Assembly: GCA_028551475.1 (NCBI GenBank)
Contig: CM052355.1
Location: 2,542,001 to 2,606,000, forward strand
From: Casuarina equisetifolia
Lineage: Eukaryota; Streptophyta; Magnoliopsida; Fagales; Casuarinaceae
Direction: 5' to 3'
DNA length: 64,000 nucleotides
Shown here: piece by piece, positions 24,679-37,163 of the stretch
Position numbering within the stretch: the first letter of the stretch is position 1
Layout: the number at the start of each line of letters is the position of its first letter
Notes under the pieces: generated by a model
The model's database searches: none
The model's input: the letters and a program-made list of their open reading frames with translations, nothing else
Told to the model about the DNA's origin: nothing
Program-made: the position numbers and the translations under genes

Positions 24679-24683
24679 CACGT

Positions 24684-25845
24684 TGTTGGGAAAATTCGGT
24701 TTTAATAAATGCAAAACTTTTAAATTCGTTTCTTTATTTGATTTGTTCTATAAATGTTTTATTCTAAATTGAATTACAATTTGATTTGAATATAACTAAA
24801 ATATTTCCTTTCTATTATGATTGATTTGATTTGCATATCATAAAGGAATATTTATGAGAGTTAAATATCATTTGAATTTTACATTTATAGCTATAACCAT
24901 TCAAATATTGTTGGAATTAATTATGGTAAGCAATAGCATATGGTTGGTATAACAATTACGGATAAGTCATGACAAGTGTATGGCAAAAGAATCGCCACAT
25001 ATTACATCAGCAAAAGTCAGGAGTGAACACATTCCAGCACAAGAGACCGCATTATATTCAAGTTGGACCATTAAAGGAAATGACGTCGTTTCATAAAGAC
25101 TCGAAAGTTCCAATTAAAGCGCAAATCTCTTCTTTCCTATTTGCCTTCCATTCCGAGGAAACCCTGGAGAAGTTAATGGCTAAAATCTTGCAATCTAGCC
25201 GTTGGATTGACAAGAAGTCTTGGGAAGAGTTTAAGGATTCGTCTATAAAGGATTTGCTTCAATTGATTTCAAAGGTACCTTTCGCAAAAGCTACATCAAG
25301 TAGTGCATCACGAATTCTAAATCACGCCACTTTGATTACTCGGTGATTTTGTTTCATACTTGCTTGTATTGAGTTCTATTGCATTGATTTTACACTATGA
25401 TCTTCATTTGATAATCTGTCCAAGTGTAAATCGATTTAGAGCTTATTATTCAAAAACTGTGATTTAGGACTTTCTTTGAAATCATACGTCTTGTGTTTGA
25501 TTGATATTATATTTGATATTGTAAGAACTATAGAATAGGAAATTTCGGGGAGAGAAACTTTTGTATTCTGGGTTTAAAGGGGATTGAGAATCCCTTGTAA
25601 TTTGGCTTATTCATAGCTGTTTTTGAGAGAGGGCTTTAGTGGGGAAACTAAAGCAGGGTGGATTAGGTGCCAACTTGTGGGCCGAACCACCTCCCAAATT
25701 CTCGTGTGCTATTCTCCTTGGCTGTCTACTTGTTTGTTTATTTTCTTTTAATTAACTGTGATTAGAAAAAAAAATAATTAAAAAGAAAATTTGTAACCTT
25801 TATTACCTAATTCAACCCCCTTCTTAGGTAATTAGGGACCTTTCA
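24684..25845. mobile_element. Solo LTR of a Copia-type retrotransposon
   Basis: The element begins TGTTGGGAAAATTCGG and ends GGGACCTTTCA, giving the canonical TG...CA ends. It is flanked by the perfect 5-bp direct repeat CACGT (24679-24683 and 25846-25850). The 3' part contains AATTCAACCCCCTTCTTAGG, like the Copia LTR ends I know from plants. There is no primer-binding site, gag, pol or second LTR, so the 1,162-bp element is best read as a solo LTR left by recombination. The 125-codon ATG frame at 24969-25346 lies inside it and is not taken as a gene. Confidence 0.75.
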
Positions 25846-26464
25846 CACGTCCCCATCCCACTCTTTCTTTGGCCCGACTAGTACATGCATCTTTCACCTC
25901 TCTTGTCACCAAAAGAAAACTCTTTATTAATTCAAGCAAAAGGGTTTAAAAGCAAACACTCAATTACCATATCATACCAAACTTAAAAGATAACTTCGAA
26001 TAAAAGATCGTTAGGCAAATCAACTTTAAGATTTGTTTTTTAAACTATACAAAACAGTCATCATTTGAAACTATAAAGAAAGTACTAGAAAAACCTTTTA
26101 TCACACCATCCTTAGCATGAATTGCAGGCTTATGTATCAAGTTTCGTACAGAATAGTGTTGAAATTTCAAGTTTCCAATTCTCAAAAATGTTGTGAGATT
26201 TCCCATTAAGAATGGAACCGAGTGCAAGTGAGTTGCGTTTCAATTAGGTGTTGCCAAAAAGACGTCGCAATCACTCCAAATGGGATGGGATCAGAAAATG
26301 CAAGACAGCTCATTGATCGCACCTCGCAGGAAAGTTGGAAAAAAAAAAACATTTCTCGATTAGGATGGGTTCACGGGATTGTCTTATTACAAGAAGCAAA
26401 AGAAAGTGACACTAACAAAGCGTAACGGGTAACTGGCTGGATTTATTATGCGCATCCACACCTT

Positions 26465-27937
26465 CTACGGACGGATCGCGGGGATCTTCTGCTGCTGCTG
26501 CTGCTGCATCATTTGAAGGTTTACGCGTGAGCATGACTGAGCCATCTCGCCCGCCAAAGGCACCACCGGAAGGTTGTCGCAGTTGCATATCTCCACCATG
26601 AAGCCATCTGGGTCGTGAAAGAAGATCTGATCCACGCTGATCCCACCTTCCATTACCGTCGCTCGCACATAGGGAATTCCCATCTCCTTTAGCTTCTTTT
26701 CAACCGTGCCCATGCTGTCGCACTGCCCATCATGATCATCATCTTGGTCAGCACAAATTTTATAAACCACACATCCTAATATAAATTTTTATTTCAGGAC
26801 ACGGAGAACTGTTTTCCTTTTCCTTGGACCTCTTAGAGACAAAAGTTGGAGTTCCAAAAGTTGGCAAAAGTTGGAAGTACCCACCACTAAGGGACAAATG
26901 ATCAGCCCCTGTGGAATGGGTCAAAGAAAGTGGCTGTGCTTGGAAGCTGGTTCAGGCGAATTTCATGTTCTCCTTTTGTCGTGCATAAAGACAATCTTAA
27001 TCCCAAAAGACGGTTTTGGTTTTGGTTTTGGTTTTGGTTTTCCTTTAGAAATTGGTGTCTAGACTGTTCCAGTACGAAAATGAAGTCATAAACCGACAAA
27101 GCATCCAAATTGCACAGTATGCATTAACTTTTCGGAGAACATCTGTTGAACAACAGGCCTGTGTTCGACTTTTGGTTGGTTTATTTCAGAAAGTTGAAAA
27201 AAAAGAACACAGCCGGAACATGTTTAGACACTCCTTCAAAGAAAGTTTTGTATCCTTATCATCTGTTTCGTAACTCAATTTACTTGTTGAAGCCCAGGAA
27301 TGTCCCTAAACTTCCCTCAAGCATCGAGTTTTCGTTCTCTGTCTCTGTCTCTCACTCTCTCTCTTCATTCATCTCTCAATCTTGTTTTTATATTTTCGGT
27401 GAAGCTTGTCCGTCAGTTTTTCTTTGTCTTTATTGGTTAACTATACGATGCATGTATCCAACTGGGGTTAATTGCTTCGTAAAATTTAATTAAGATCAAC
27501 TCATAAAGCGTAAAAAGAGCCAAGGAAGATAAAAAAAAATGCAGAAGACAGAAAGAAAGCCCATGATTTTAGGGGCAAAATTACCTGAAAGGAGATATGA
27601 TTGTCCTTGGGATTAATTTCAGTCTTCTTTGGCATGGCCTCCGGATCCTCTGATTGCAGTAAATGTATTCCGATCCCGTGGCTAAATAGCCTGTACGAAA
27701 ACAGAGACAATCGAAGAGAGTTATCAGCAAGAAATTCAGAACACAGAATAGACTCTGTCTGTTCATGCGTAAGCGAAATTACCATGCCCCATCGAAGTTA
27801 AACGAGCCCGGCCTTCTGATAGGGACAAACCCAAGAACGTTTTGATAGAAATTAATGGACTCCTCAAGTGATCTACACACAAGCGAGATGTGGTTCAAAG
27901 ATTTGAGATGCAGGGGGTTTCCGGCGATGTCCTTCAT
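26465..27937 (-). CDS. Glyoxalase I-like (VOC family) protein, copy A
   Basis: Member of the plant GLYI4/GLYI7 (At1g15380/At1g80160) clade of vicinal-oxygen-chelate proteins, annotated as lactoylglutathione lyase-like and linked to methylglyoxal handling and stress. Three exons (27783-27937, 27585-27690, 26465-26722) join in frame to 172 residues. The start MKDIAGNPLHLKSLNHISLV matches the clade. The frame stays open upstream but has no ATG there. Candidate VOC ligands are the His of LNHISLV, the His of DNHISFQ and the Glu of DPDGFMVEIC. The tail carries six Gln. Intron 1 splits a Trp codon, as in all copies. Intron 2 is about 860 bp. A TATA box lies at 28125-28133. Confidence 0.92.
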
Positions 27938-28124
27938 CTTTCCTGCAAAAGAAATCCAACGCCCAAGAAAACACTGGCAGCAAAGCAAAGCCAAAAGACG
28001 CCCTTTGGCTTCCTTGAACTGAGCAAATGAAGAAAAAGAGAGTTTTCTAAGAGAAGGATCCCTTCTGTTTGTTGCCGGAACCAATACTCTTAGAATACTG
28101 AAAGGGAGACGGAGGTTGGTGGCT

Positions 28125-28133
28125 CTTTATAGA
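28125..28133 (-). promoter_or_regulatory. TATA box of glyoxalase copy A
   Basis: On the minus strand TCTATAAAGAGCC lies about 190 bp upstream of the start codon. The same word is found at the same place in copies B (37343-37352) and D (47347-47355) and altered in copy C. Further upstream, at about 28205-28222, TTCCACGTCAAGGAATG (an ACGT-core element) is shared with copy B. Confidence 0.6.
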
Positions 28134-30399
28134 CGCGGGGAACCTCTTCATGTCAGCCATGTGCCATCTCCATGCATGGGTCTTTGATTCGGATGACTCT
28201 GACACGGTGGTTCCACGTCAAGGAATGGGACCTGCTCTGCATGTGGGCTCCGCCACTGCTAGCCTGTCAATGGCTTGGGAGGTTTGGACTCTAACAGTGC
28301 GGTTGCGTGTCGCGTTAGTGGTTCTAGTTTCCATCATTACTATAATTTTGACCTTTTTTTAATTTTGTTTTCAAGGTAAATAAAATTAAGACCCATATGC
28401 CTTAAGAGGTACGTTAGAAGTTCATTTTCTTCCTTAGATCATAATACTTTCTTCCCAAAAAAGTGAGTTTTGAGATCTTCTTTTGCAAGTTTTTGCATGC
28501 TTATTGGAAGAAGCATGTTATACAATTGCAATATCATCATACCCGTTAAGGTTGTTTGTGTCCCTTGTCACTTGGACCCGTTATATAATTGCTCACAACT
28601 GCTGATAGCGAAAGAGATCATAGAGATCCAGAGGAAGAAAGGATTGATTATTGGAAGAAGTTTAGGTATCTTACCAAGTACGAAAGCACGAAAGCGATGG
28701 AGAATCTTACTAATTGTTATAAGCAGTTCTAGAGTTATTTATTTAAATTTGAAGTAATGAACAGAGGAGCCATAGGTGATGTTAATGCCTTTAGTATGTT
28801 GCCGAAATCATTCGGACTATAAACTATATATGATTAAGAGGGACCTGATTCTGGCCACTGTGTTACTTTTACTCTTTCCCTCATATAATATGCAATTGGG
28901 TTTCCATCACGGCTTGACCAAATTTGTATGACGTGAGAGGCCCGCATGGCTATTCTTCGATTCTGAAAACGTTAGCACCTGAACTGAAAAGGTCTTGAAG
29001 GGTGCTTGGTGTTTGTTTTTTTGTACAAATTTAGCATGATTCTACGGAATCCATAACATCTTTTCCTGCAATTTGTTCCTAAATATCATTTTCTTCAGTG
29101 CTTATCGATCTGGAACTGGGCATAACCTGAAGTGTCCTCTTTTGCAATGTCTTATTATGCAAGTATAACCCTCTTTGGTGAAATACTATATGGATTGAAA
29201 ACTACTGTTGGCTGAACCGAAATCTCACTTGGGTCAAAATCACACTTTCAGTTGTCCCACTTAAAGATGGTACTATCCTATCGCAATAGTTCTGAACTTG
29301 GTATCATCAATCTTCTCAATGGATCTGTAACTCTCACTTCTTTATCCTGACTTGGTTGAATGACACCTTACTGGCAACTCGGTTTGTTTATTTCAATGTC
29401 ACATTCATTCTGTTTTCTTACGTCGGTGGTCTGACACGGGGAAAGTTTCGTGCCCGGAATGAAGTTGGTGACCTTGGATTTTGGGACTACAAATGCACCT
29501 TAAACTACTAATTTTTTTTTATCATTATATGTACGATGGGTATCACATGGATACACTTGCCGATCTAGCATTATATGTTGTATTATTAGTATAAGTTGTC
29601 TTATATGATTTATATATGTAGTTATAGACATTGTATTATTCCTCAGAACAATATTGATCTAAAATAATTCACAAAGTACTTATTCGTTTTTCTTCTTTAA
29701 CCCGTCTTCTTCTTTTTCGCTTCTCCCGCGTCTTGCCCAAGCCGATCCTTCCATGTTTTGCACATGGTGTGGCGTCACAATAGAAAGACAAGATTAGTAT
29801 GGAAAACTTGAATGTAGAGTCAGATGATCACGATGGGCTGCTTCTAACCACTTTCAGCCAGCGGTGTGTTTCTGGAGAAGGATAAGATTGTTGTGTTGTC
29901 CCGATATCTTGGTGAAAATGTAGACTGGTCTGACTTTTTTCTCTGGTCTTCACATGCTTTCAATTGGTTTAATAAATACCCGGTGAATATATTTAGTCAG
30001 TTTCAACGGATGAAACATCAGCTTAATTGATTCACGTACACAAATTTAAAAATCCCGAAGCTGATGCGGTGGGTTGCAATTGTGTCGTGGAACATCCTCG
30101 AAAACCAAGATCAGCTGGCGTTTGGTGTGCTTTCTGGTCTATGCGGTCCTTGATTTTAATAAAAAAATATCAGTGGACTTTAATAGGTATTCTCCAACTA
30201 TGGTTTTTTCAACTTTTTTTTTTTTGAAACTACAATTTTGTTGTTTATCCAATGGGCAATGTGTAGCAAAAGTAACATAGAAGGAAATTTGTCATCCTAA
30301 AATTTTTGGAGGATTAATAGACATTCACATGTAGAATAAGATGGCAATTAAGAAACTCTTATAATCTCTAGTGCACAATAACTCAAACTTTTTATGGAC

Positions 30400-31150
30400 T
30401 AGATGGATGATATAAAAAAAAAGTGTTTTAAAAGTAAAGATAAAAGGATGACTAACTTAGAGTTGGAAGAACATTTTGTGAACTCTTACAAATAGTGATT
30501 AGATTAGAGTATAATATTGTCAAAAACTATTCAACACTAACAGAATAGAAAAGCGATTGAATGAACAAGACTAGTATAGAAAGGAGGAATATTAAAGTGT
30601 AATTTTATCTATTGGATCATGTTGAAAGACAAGTTAACCACAACAAATCGAGTGGTGGTATAAAACAATTTAGTGGACCTATAATGCAATATTTGCCAAC
30701 AATAAGAAGAATCATATGGACATTTATTCTTTAATTATAAGTTCATAAATTACATTTGGAGGGCTCTATTAGGTATGAATGAATTATTTCAAAGAATTAA
30801 ACAATGGAGAGTAGAAGAATGTTGAATGATTAAGGCTGTTAAATATAAAAGTTTTATAGTATTCTTGCTTAGTGTATTATTCAAAATTGCATTATATCAC
30901 ATTTAGAGAAAAAAAATAGAAAGAAATTCAATGGTAAAATTCTAGACAATTTAACCATTATTACTAAAATTAAGAAAGATGTGAGAGGTAAAATTTCATT
31001 AATAAGGTAATAAAGTTTATAAATTGTAATAAATTTTTGTAAAGATTTTAAAAATTGCAAAATATAGTTTTTGAGTATAAACGAGAATATTATGATTGAA
31101 CAATTATATTTTCTTTAGTAATATATAATACTTAAAATTTCATAAAAAAA
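30400..31150 (+). repeat. Dispersed repeat R, copy 1
   Basis: AT-rich, non-coding in appearance. Words in the same order recur at 58900-59160 (same strand) and, inverted, at 63480-63990: for example CTCTATTAGG, TCAAAGAATT, GAGAGTAGAAG, AAGATGTGAGAGGTAA and TATAAATTGTAATAA. Probably a decayed transposable element. No transposase or reverse transcriptase reading frame survives that I can see. Confidence 0.55.
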
Positions 31151-31199
31151 TAAAAAATAAATCATAAATGGAAGCTAATATGAACAACAATTCAAACCT

Positions 31200-32410
31200 T
31201 TTCCTAATTTGTGTGTCTATATATTTATTGGATGTAGTTAGCAATTGGACTATTCTTGCAACTTTCCGGTTATCAATTGGCATTATTTAAACTTTGAACA
31301 ACATGCCTTCCTCTTTTTATTTAAGGACAAGTACTATTCATAAGTAAACAGCAAACAAAATTGTTTGACCAAGCATTTATCATTGAAGAAGGCAACTGAG
31401 TATAGATTAAAGTACTAATTAAAGTTTAGATGGTGGTTTGATTCATCATTACAAAGTTATGTTGGTGGATGACAAACTTGAAAGTGACTAACAAGACAAG
31501 TCCAAGTATCGACAGCACCATGAATTAACTAGTGAAACGAAAAAAATATTCTCAAATGAGGCAAGTGACAGAGACACGAAAGCGACGTACGGACCAGTCC
31601 AGTAATTCTGAAGTCAAATTTCTGTTCCTTGAGAAAACATGTCTTGTTAACAATTGCAGTAAAGAAATGTAGAGTTGTTTAGTACTGACCGACAATACCA
31701 TGCCCTTAAAGAATTAAAGCCTTTAAAAACCAAGTGTTTTTTAAATATTAAATATGTGTCAATTCATTGGTTCGTAATCGGTTCAAGTAGAATTGCGTCA
31801 CTTGGGTCACCAAGAACCATTAGTTGCGTATGAATATTTAGTTCGCTAAGAGTCAAGTGTCTTCTAGCTACTCAGTTCTCTTTATAATTGCCTCTTGTTG
31901 TAGCGATCATCTACTTTTATTATCGTAATGAATGCATCTCCTATTGTTTAGTTTACTTTTCTTGTGTTTGATGTGACGGAGCACTATTACTCCATGGTTT
32001 ACCGTCACATTAGGGGGCAAAGAGGAATAGAAAACCTTACAACGTTTTACACTCCTTCTGAGTTGGGTTTCATTCACATCAAAACCTGATCGAGAAAAAA
32101 AGTGATGGAAAAGGAGTAAATTCTCCTCCAATTGCCACGCTTATCCTTGTCAACATGCACTACGATTGCAATGCAAAGGATGAACCGCGAAAAGTGATGG
32201 AAATTAAAACAAAAAATAAGAAAAATGAAGGAATCCTTTTCTTTTCTAAATGTAAACCAGCTACAGTTGCTTTCATAAATAGACAAGAAGAAGAAGAAGA
32301 AAAGAAATAAAGAAATAAAAAGCGGAAGCCAAAGGTCCTTCATGGTTGACAGTATGATCATCCACTAACAAGTGGGACATGCGAAAACTGGTAGCTGTAC
32401 AAACATTTAT
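31200..32410. repeat. Array block 3, copy 1
   Basis: Part of the tandem unit, repeated at 42260-43130, 44780-45160 and 50040-50990. It contains a 9-bp inverted repeat ATGTGACGG...CCGTCACAT (31970-32012) that the other copies lack. On the minus strand a short frame reading VNETQ...VFYSSLP is partly kept in other copies. Confidence 0.55.
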
Positions 32411-33700
32411 GGCTAAGATTGATGATGTGTCTCTCGATAAATGTGTGCTTAAAGGGCTAAAACGCTAAAATGCTTAAATGAAGAATAAGATCAGAGGAAA
32501 AGAGAAAATGGGATAAGGATTAAAACAAAGTATGCGTCACTAACATGGAAGGAAAGAGCGAAGGGGCCGATCAACATATTGGAAGTCCTTAGCCAGAAGT
32601 GGGGCTAAAACACCCAAAGTGAAGCGTATAAGAAAATGGGAAGTACAAGTCGTGGTGGTAAACAAATTATTAAGATGTGATCAAAAGCAAGGGCAAGAAA
32701 AAAGTGCCAAGGGAGGAAGATACACAAATTGGAAACATCAACTTTCGGTGTTTTCAAGTACAGAAGAGTCTAGATATTAATACCATTTCATGAGACATCC
32801 CATTCCGCCCCAGTGATGCTCCTAGTAGGTTCGATTTTCCAATTTCAACAGCCGTATAAGTCAAAAGAAGGCTCAAAAAGCAGGAGAACGTGCTTTTCAT
32901 TCTCAGCTTTCACAAATTTTCGTAGTCTTTCAAAGGTTTTAATGAAGTAAACTGTCATATTCAGGATTTATGAGGATTAGATATTAGACGTGGATGGAAT
33001 GACTCATGGGCTGCCATACTTGTGACAGAAAGTAGAGCGTGTTAACTTCGCATGTCGGCTTCCTCTCTATCCTTCTTTGTAATACTTAAAATGGGTTAAG
33101 TACTTTTGACGAGGTCCAAATGACATTTGGATGCATACTTTTTGAAGCTTCAAACAATTGCCGACAAAGGTATGAAAGAACCTGAAAACACCAAATACAA
33201 GAAGACACATAAAAGTAGTATCCAAATGACATATTGGATCTCCACGTAAGTTATCATATATGGTATTTGTGGGATGATTCGATGAACAAAAACAATATGG
33301 TAAGGACAAGGATGGCTCCTTGCTATGTACTATTTGGTTCTTTGCCAACTTTATTCTCTTTTAGGTATGAAGTTAGAATTAAAGACAAGGCAAAATGCTA
33401 ATTTGCGTGTAAGGACAGCACAAAAACAATCATTGTCAACTAGGTTTTCTCTCTAATTAATTATTAGTATGAGGCTTTGGAAAATTTTATGTGCACTGTG
33501 TTACCAAAGAAGAATATATTGGAAAGGGAAACTTATTTTGTGACTCTTAGGTGTATGAAATTCTTAAAGCAGTGGGATTGTTTCTCTATGGATGTAGGGA
33601 TGACTTATTTCAAACCATCATAATCATCAGTATTTGTTGTGATTGTTGAGTGAATGTGTGCCATATAATCGGAGTAAATTCCTAACAAACTTATTAGAAT
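32410..33700. other. Intergenic sequence inside the array, no gene seen
   Basis: No recognisable reading frame or repeat. The minus frame at 33067-33348 shows no known domain. Confidence 0.4.
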
Positions 33701-33729
33701 GTAAAATTAAAAGATATAAATGTTACTTC

Positions 33730-34382
33730 TTAGTTTCTATCCCATAAACTAGAATATTTGAGTGGATAAAAATACATAAAACTAACCTCTGTTTGGTACT
33801 TCCCATTGCACTCTTTAAAGTTGATGCATCCGTTAACGGTTTGATCCAATGCATTGTGACTCTCAGAAAGTACTTTCAACTTGGTCATAGTTAGAATCAC
33901 CTGCTTGCAGGTCATCATGAAAGTTCCAGCCTTATGTCTACTTGTAATTTTACTCTAGAGAAAGTAACACTATTATCTCTCGGAAAGTTCTCCCCATTGC
34001 ACTCTTTTCCACTTGATGAGTCCTCTAATGCTCCAATCCAATGCATTAAGACTCCGAGCAAGTGATTTTACATCAGTCATCGATAGGATCATAAAACTGC
34101 AAATCAATTCTTTAAATTTTCTCCAAAGTAAGTAAATAAAAATAATCATACATTGGTTGAATAAAATTATCATTCCATTATCATGATGCTTATTTCAATC
34201 AATATAAAGAGTTTATTAGGTGATAAATTGTTTTCACGCTTTTGATCACCAAAACCTCGTGAAAGCATCAAGTACACCTTTTCATTTTGATCTCCTTTTA
34301 AGGGAGTATTGTGGTCATTCATTTGAAAGTCCTCCCGAGGATTAACTAATGCCAATACTATAACTTCTTTTATAGTGACCAT
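33730..34382 (-). pseudogene. Gene-like remnant with duplicated exon-like segments, family unknown
   Basis: Three minus-strand frames follow each other: 34170-34382 (MVTIKEVIVLALVNPREDF...), 33973-34173 (SMTDVKSLARSLNALDWS...) and 33730-33918 (TMTKLKVLSESHNALDQT...). The last two share a pattern, MT.(L/V)K.L..S.NALD....G.I..K, and their DNA is clearly a diverged direct repeat. Each begins near an AG acceptor-like site (ATTTGCAG and CAAGCAG). I do not recognise the protein. It could be a decayed gene with duplicated exons or a transposon piece; no intact start-to-stop model can be built. Confidence 0.3.
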
Positions 34383-34929
34383 TTTAATAACAAGGGATAA
34401 GGTTGTATGATAATCTATATCTTCCTTTTAGTTATACCTTTTTGTCACCATCCTTGTTTGTATCATTCCACTGGATCATTCACCTTATACTTTACTTTAT
34501 ATACCTATTGGCTTTTTGTTAGAAGATTATTAATTACTTCCCAAGTATTCATTTCTATTGCAAGAATCTCTGGTTCCATTTAACTTATTTTTTTAAAACA
34601 TTTTTAATTTCCTTTTGGCAGCATTGAGGTTCTTGGTTGGGTGAGGTGTTTTAAATGAAACGTAGGTGGAAAGGAGAGAGATTTTGGGAGGACACGTTAC
34701 CAGATGTGGGTTAATGAACTAACGATGTAGATGTGGAAGTAGGAGAGATGTAATAGGCGGTCTACTTTCCTTTTTAAACAATGCGAGGACGGTGCTAGGG
34801 GTATTTTTGTTGATGATGGTGCCATCTTGATCACGTTTTCATGTTGAGTAATTGACCTAAGGTGAGGGAGAAAATCACAGATAATGATGTGTTATATTTG
34901 TTGAGAAATGGGAACTCCTTTGAAGAATT

Positions 34930-35330
34930 TTTGTTGGCATGTGATTTGCCAAGTACATCTTAGTTAAAATAGATTCTCTCCAAATTTCATCAAGATTGTC
35001 TTTTAATGCACGTCTTGATCAGTAATGTGTCTGTATATTCTTTCACCAACCCAATTTTGTTGAGTAACTAAAATATCACTTGATGCCAAAATGATGATGG
35101 GAATTACACTATTGAATTAATATAATTTTTTGTTGGCATGTGATTAGTTAAGTACATGTTAGTTAAAATATATTCTCTCCAAGTTTTGTCAGGAATGCCA
35201 GCCTAAAGTTTCAAAACACGTGTTGATCAATAATGTGTTTATGTTTTCTTTTGACAACTTGACTTTTATTAAGGAGCTAAAACACCAGTTGATGCCAAAA
35301 TGATGATAGGAACTACCCTATTGAATTAAT
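34930..35330. repeat. Direct repeat, two units of about 200 bp
   Basis: The sequence from TTGTTGGCATGTGATT at 34930 repeats from 35130. Shared words in order are GTTAGTTAAAATA, ATTCTCTCCAA, TTGATCA.TAATGTGT, TTGATGCCAAAATGATGAT and CTATTGAATTAAT. The copies are diverged, so the duplication is old. Confidence 0.7.
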
Positions 35331-35502
35331 TTATTTTTTTAATGTTACTTTTGTTAGGTAAGATAATTCTAGGACGTGAACATTTTTTCTTCAGGATGAG
35401 CTGTCAAACATAAGGATTTCTTCCTTCGTCAGCAAGAACAAAATCTAAATCCTTGAAATCCGTTTGTTTCATTCCACCCTTTGACCCGTTACTAACAAAG
35501 TC

Positions 35503-35582
35503 TTCGGTATCGCTAGCATCATTTAAAGCTTTGCGAAGCAACGGTTGGCCTAATATGATGCTTTAATGCTAGCGATACCGAA
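35503..35582. repeat. Inverted repeat (hairpin), 17-bp perfect arms
   Basis: TTCGGTATCGCTAGCAT (35503-35519) is the exact reverse complement of ATGCTAGCGATACCGAA (35566-35582). After a 4-nt bulge the pairing continues with ATTTAAAGC against GCTTTA. The remaining loop is about 30 nt. It lies just left of the array boundary at about 35690. Confidence 0.8.
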
Positions 35583-36208
35583 AAGCAAGGAAATCGTTCT
35601 TCTATATAATGGGTGATTTGATCAGCAGGATCGTTTACCGTAATAGATGCTTTATTGTTGTCGAGAATAAGAACCACTTCAACTACCATTGACCGATTCT
35701 TCATGCCCATTTGAGTTGAGTTTCAGTCTTGACATAATGATGATGTTTTGAAGCTCACAAACTAATAGAGAAAGCCTATCTTCTGTTTAAAATGCAACGT
35801 TTTATTATGCTCTAAAGTTACCTTTGAATTACGCATTTTAAGTAGGAAAGATGGTTGTTTTTAGTGGATTACATCTGTAGAACAACATGCATTTCAAGCA
35901 ATAATAGTAAGCCTTAATTTAATTCCAAAGAAACAAATCTTCCTTTACATAATCTATACATATATTATTGAATGGAAGGACCACTTTCATATCACTCACT
36001 AAGATCCATGGAATTGTTGATAGATCCGACTTTAAGGGTCGGAGAGTATTTTTGGAGTTCTTGTAGCTAGCATGGACCACGGTGAAGCAGTTGTACAATT
36101 GAGTTGGCAAACATGATAAATTATTCGTATGGCTTATTAAAAATGAGACGCACAGAACTAGCAAGTAGCGTGTTGGTTTTATTATGGACATTCCATCTAT
36201 GATCTCTT

Positions 36209-37163
36209 TTATTGATGGATCGAAGGGATTTGTTGCTGCTGCGTCTTACGAAGGTTTACAAGCGAGCAACATTGAGCCATCTCCCCTGCCAAAGGAACTA
36301 CTGGAAGGTTGTCACAGTTGCATATCTCCACCATGAAGCCATCAGGATCATGAAAGAAGATTTGATCGACGTTGATCCCACCTTCCACCACCGTAGCCCG
36401 TATGTAATGAATTTCCATCTCCTTTAGCTTCTTTTCGACCGTACCCATACTCTCACACTGTCCAACAAGAACAATATGAGCATCGCAATTTTTTTTCCTA
36501 AACAAATCTCGAGAATTTTGATCATAGCCATCAAATGAAATGGCTAGACACTAGGACTGGTTCAAGGGAATGATTTCATGTTGCGGACAAGAACAATTCA
36601 ATAATGTTTTAATATTTGCTTTGTCCAGTCTTTTGTCAGTCTTTCATTCCATCTATTGGTAAAGTATACCATGCATGTGTTTATTAAAATCTGTGTCCAA
36701 GCGACCATTAAAAAAAAAAGATCCAATAAAAAAACAAATAAAGGACCCAGAAAGACAAAACAATCAGAAGAAAGCAGAAAAGACCTTATTTTGGACTGAA
36801 AATTACCTGAAACGAGATATGATTATCCTTGGGATTAATTGTGGGCTTCTTTGGCATGTTCTCCGGATCCTCTGATTCCAGCAGATGTATCCCGATCCCG
36901 TGGTTAAACAGCCTATACGAAATCACAGAGAAAATTGAAGAAAATTATCAACAAGAATTCAGAAGAAAGGAATAGATTTATTGTGTCTTCAAGTGTATGC
37001 GAAATTACCATGCCCCATCAAAGTTAAAGGAGCCCGGCCTCTTGATGGGAACAAACCCAAGAACGTTCTGATAGAAATTAATGGACTCCTCAACCGATCT
37101 ACACACAAGTGAAACGTGGTTCAAAGACTTGAGATGCAGAGGGTTTCCGACGATGTCCTTCAT
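36209..37163 (-). CDS. Glyoxalase I-like (VOC family) protein, copy B
   Basis: Same three-exon structure as copy A: 37009-37163, 36807-36912 and 36209-36457, joining in frame to 169 residues. Intron 1 is only 96 bp and intron 2 about 350 bp. The start MKDIVGNPLHLKSLNHVSLV, DNHISFQ and DPDGFMVEICNCDNLPVVPL are intact. Differences from the other copies include EMEIHYIRATVVEGG for EMGIPYVRATV-EGG and a tail CCSLVNLRKTQQQQIPSIHQ. The replacement of Gly-Ile-Pro by Glu-Ile-His is unusual within the array. A TATA box lies at 37343-37352. All splice sites are GT-AG and there is no internal stop, so it looks functional. Confidence 0.9.

Noticed and set aside
24969..25346. 125-codon ATG reading frame as a gene
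   Set aside because: It lies entirely within a solo LTR and shows no known domain.
27013..27042. GGTTTT repeats as an interstitial telomere
   Set aside because: The unit differs from the plant telomere repeat TTTAGGG. It is a simple repeat.
27938..28084. N-terminal extension of glyoxalase copy A, and similar ones in B, C and D
   Set aside because: The frame is open upstream of MKDI in all copies, but in copies A, C and D the upstream start is TTG, not ATG, and no homologue I know has such an extension. It is treated as 5' UTR.
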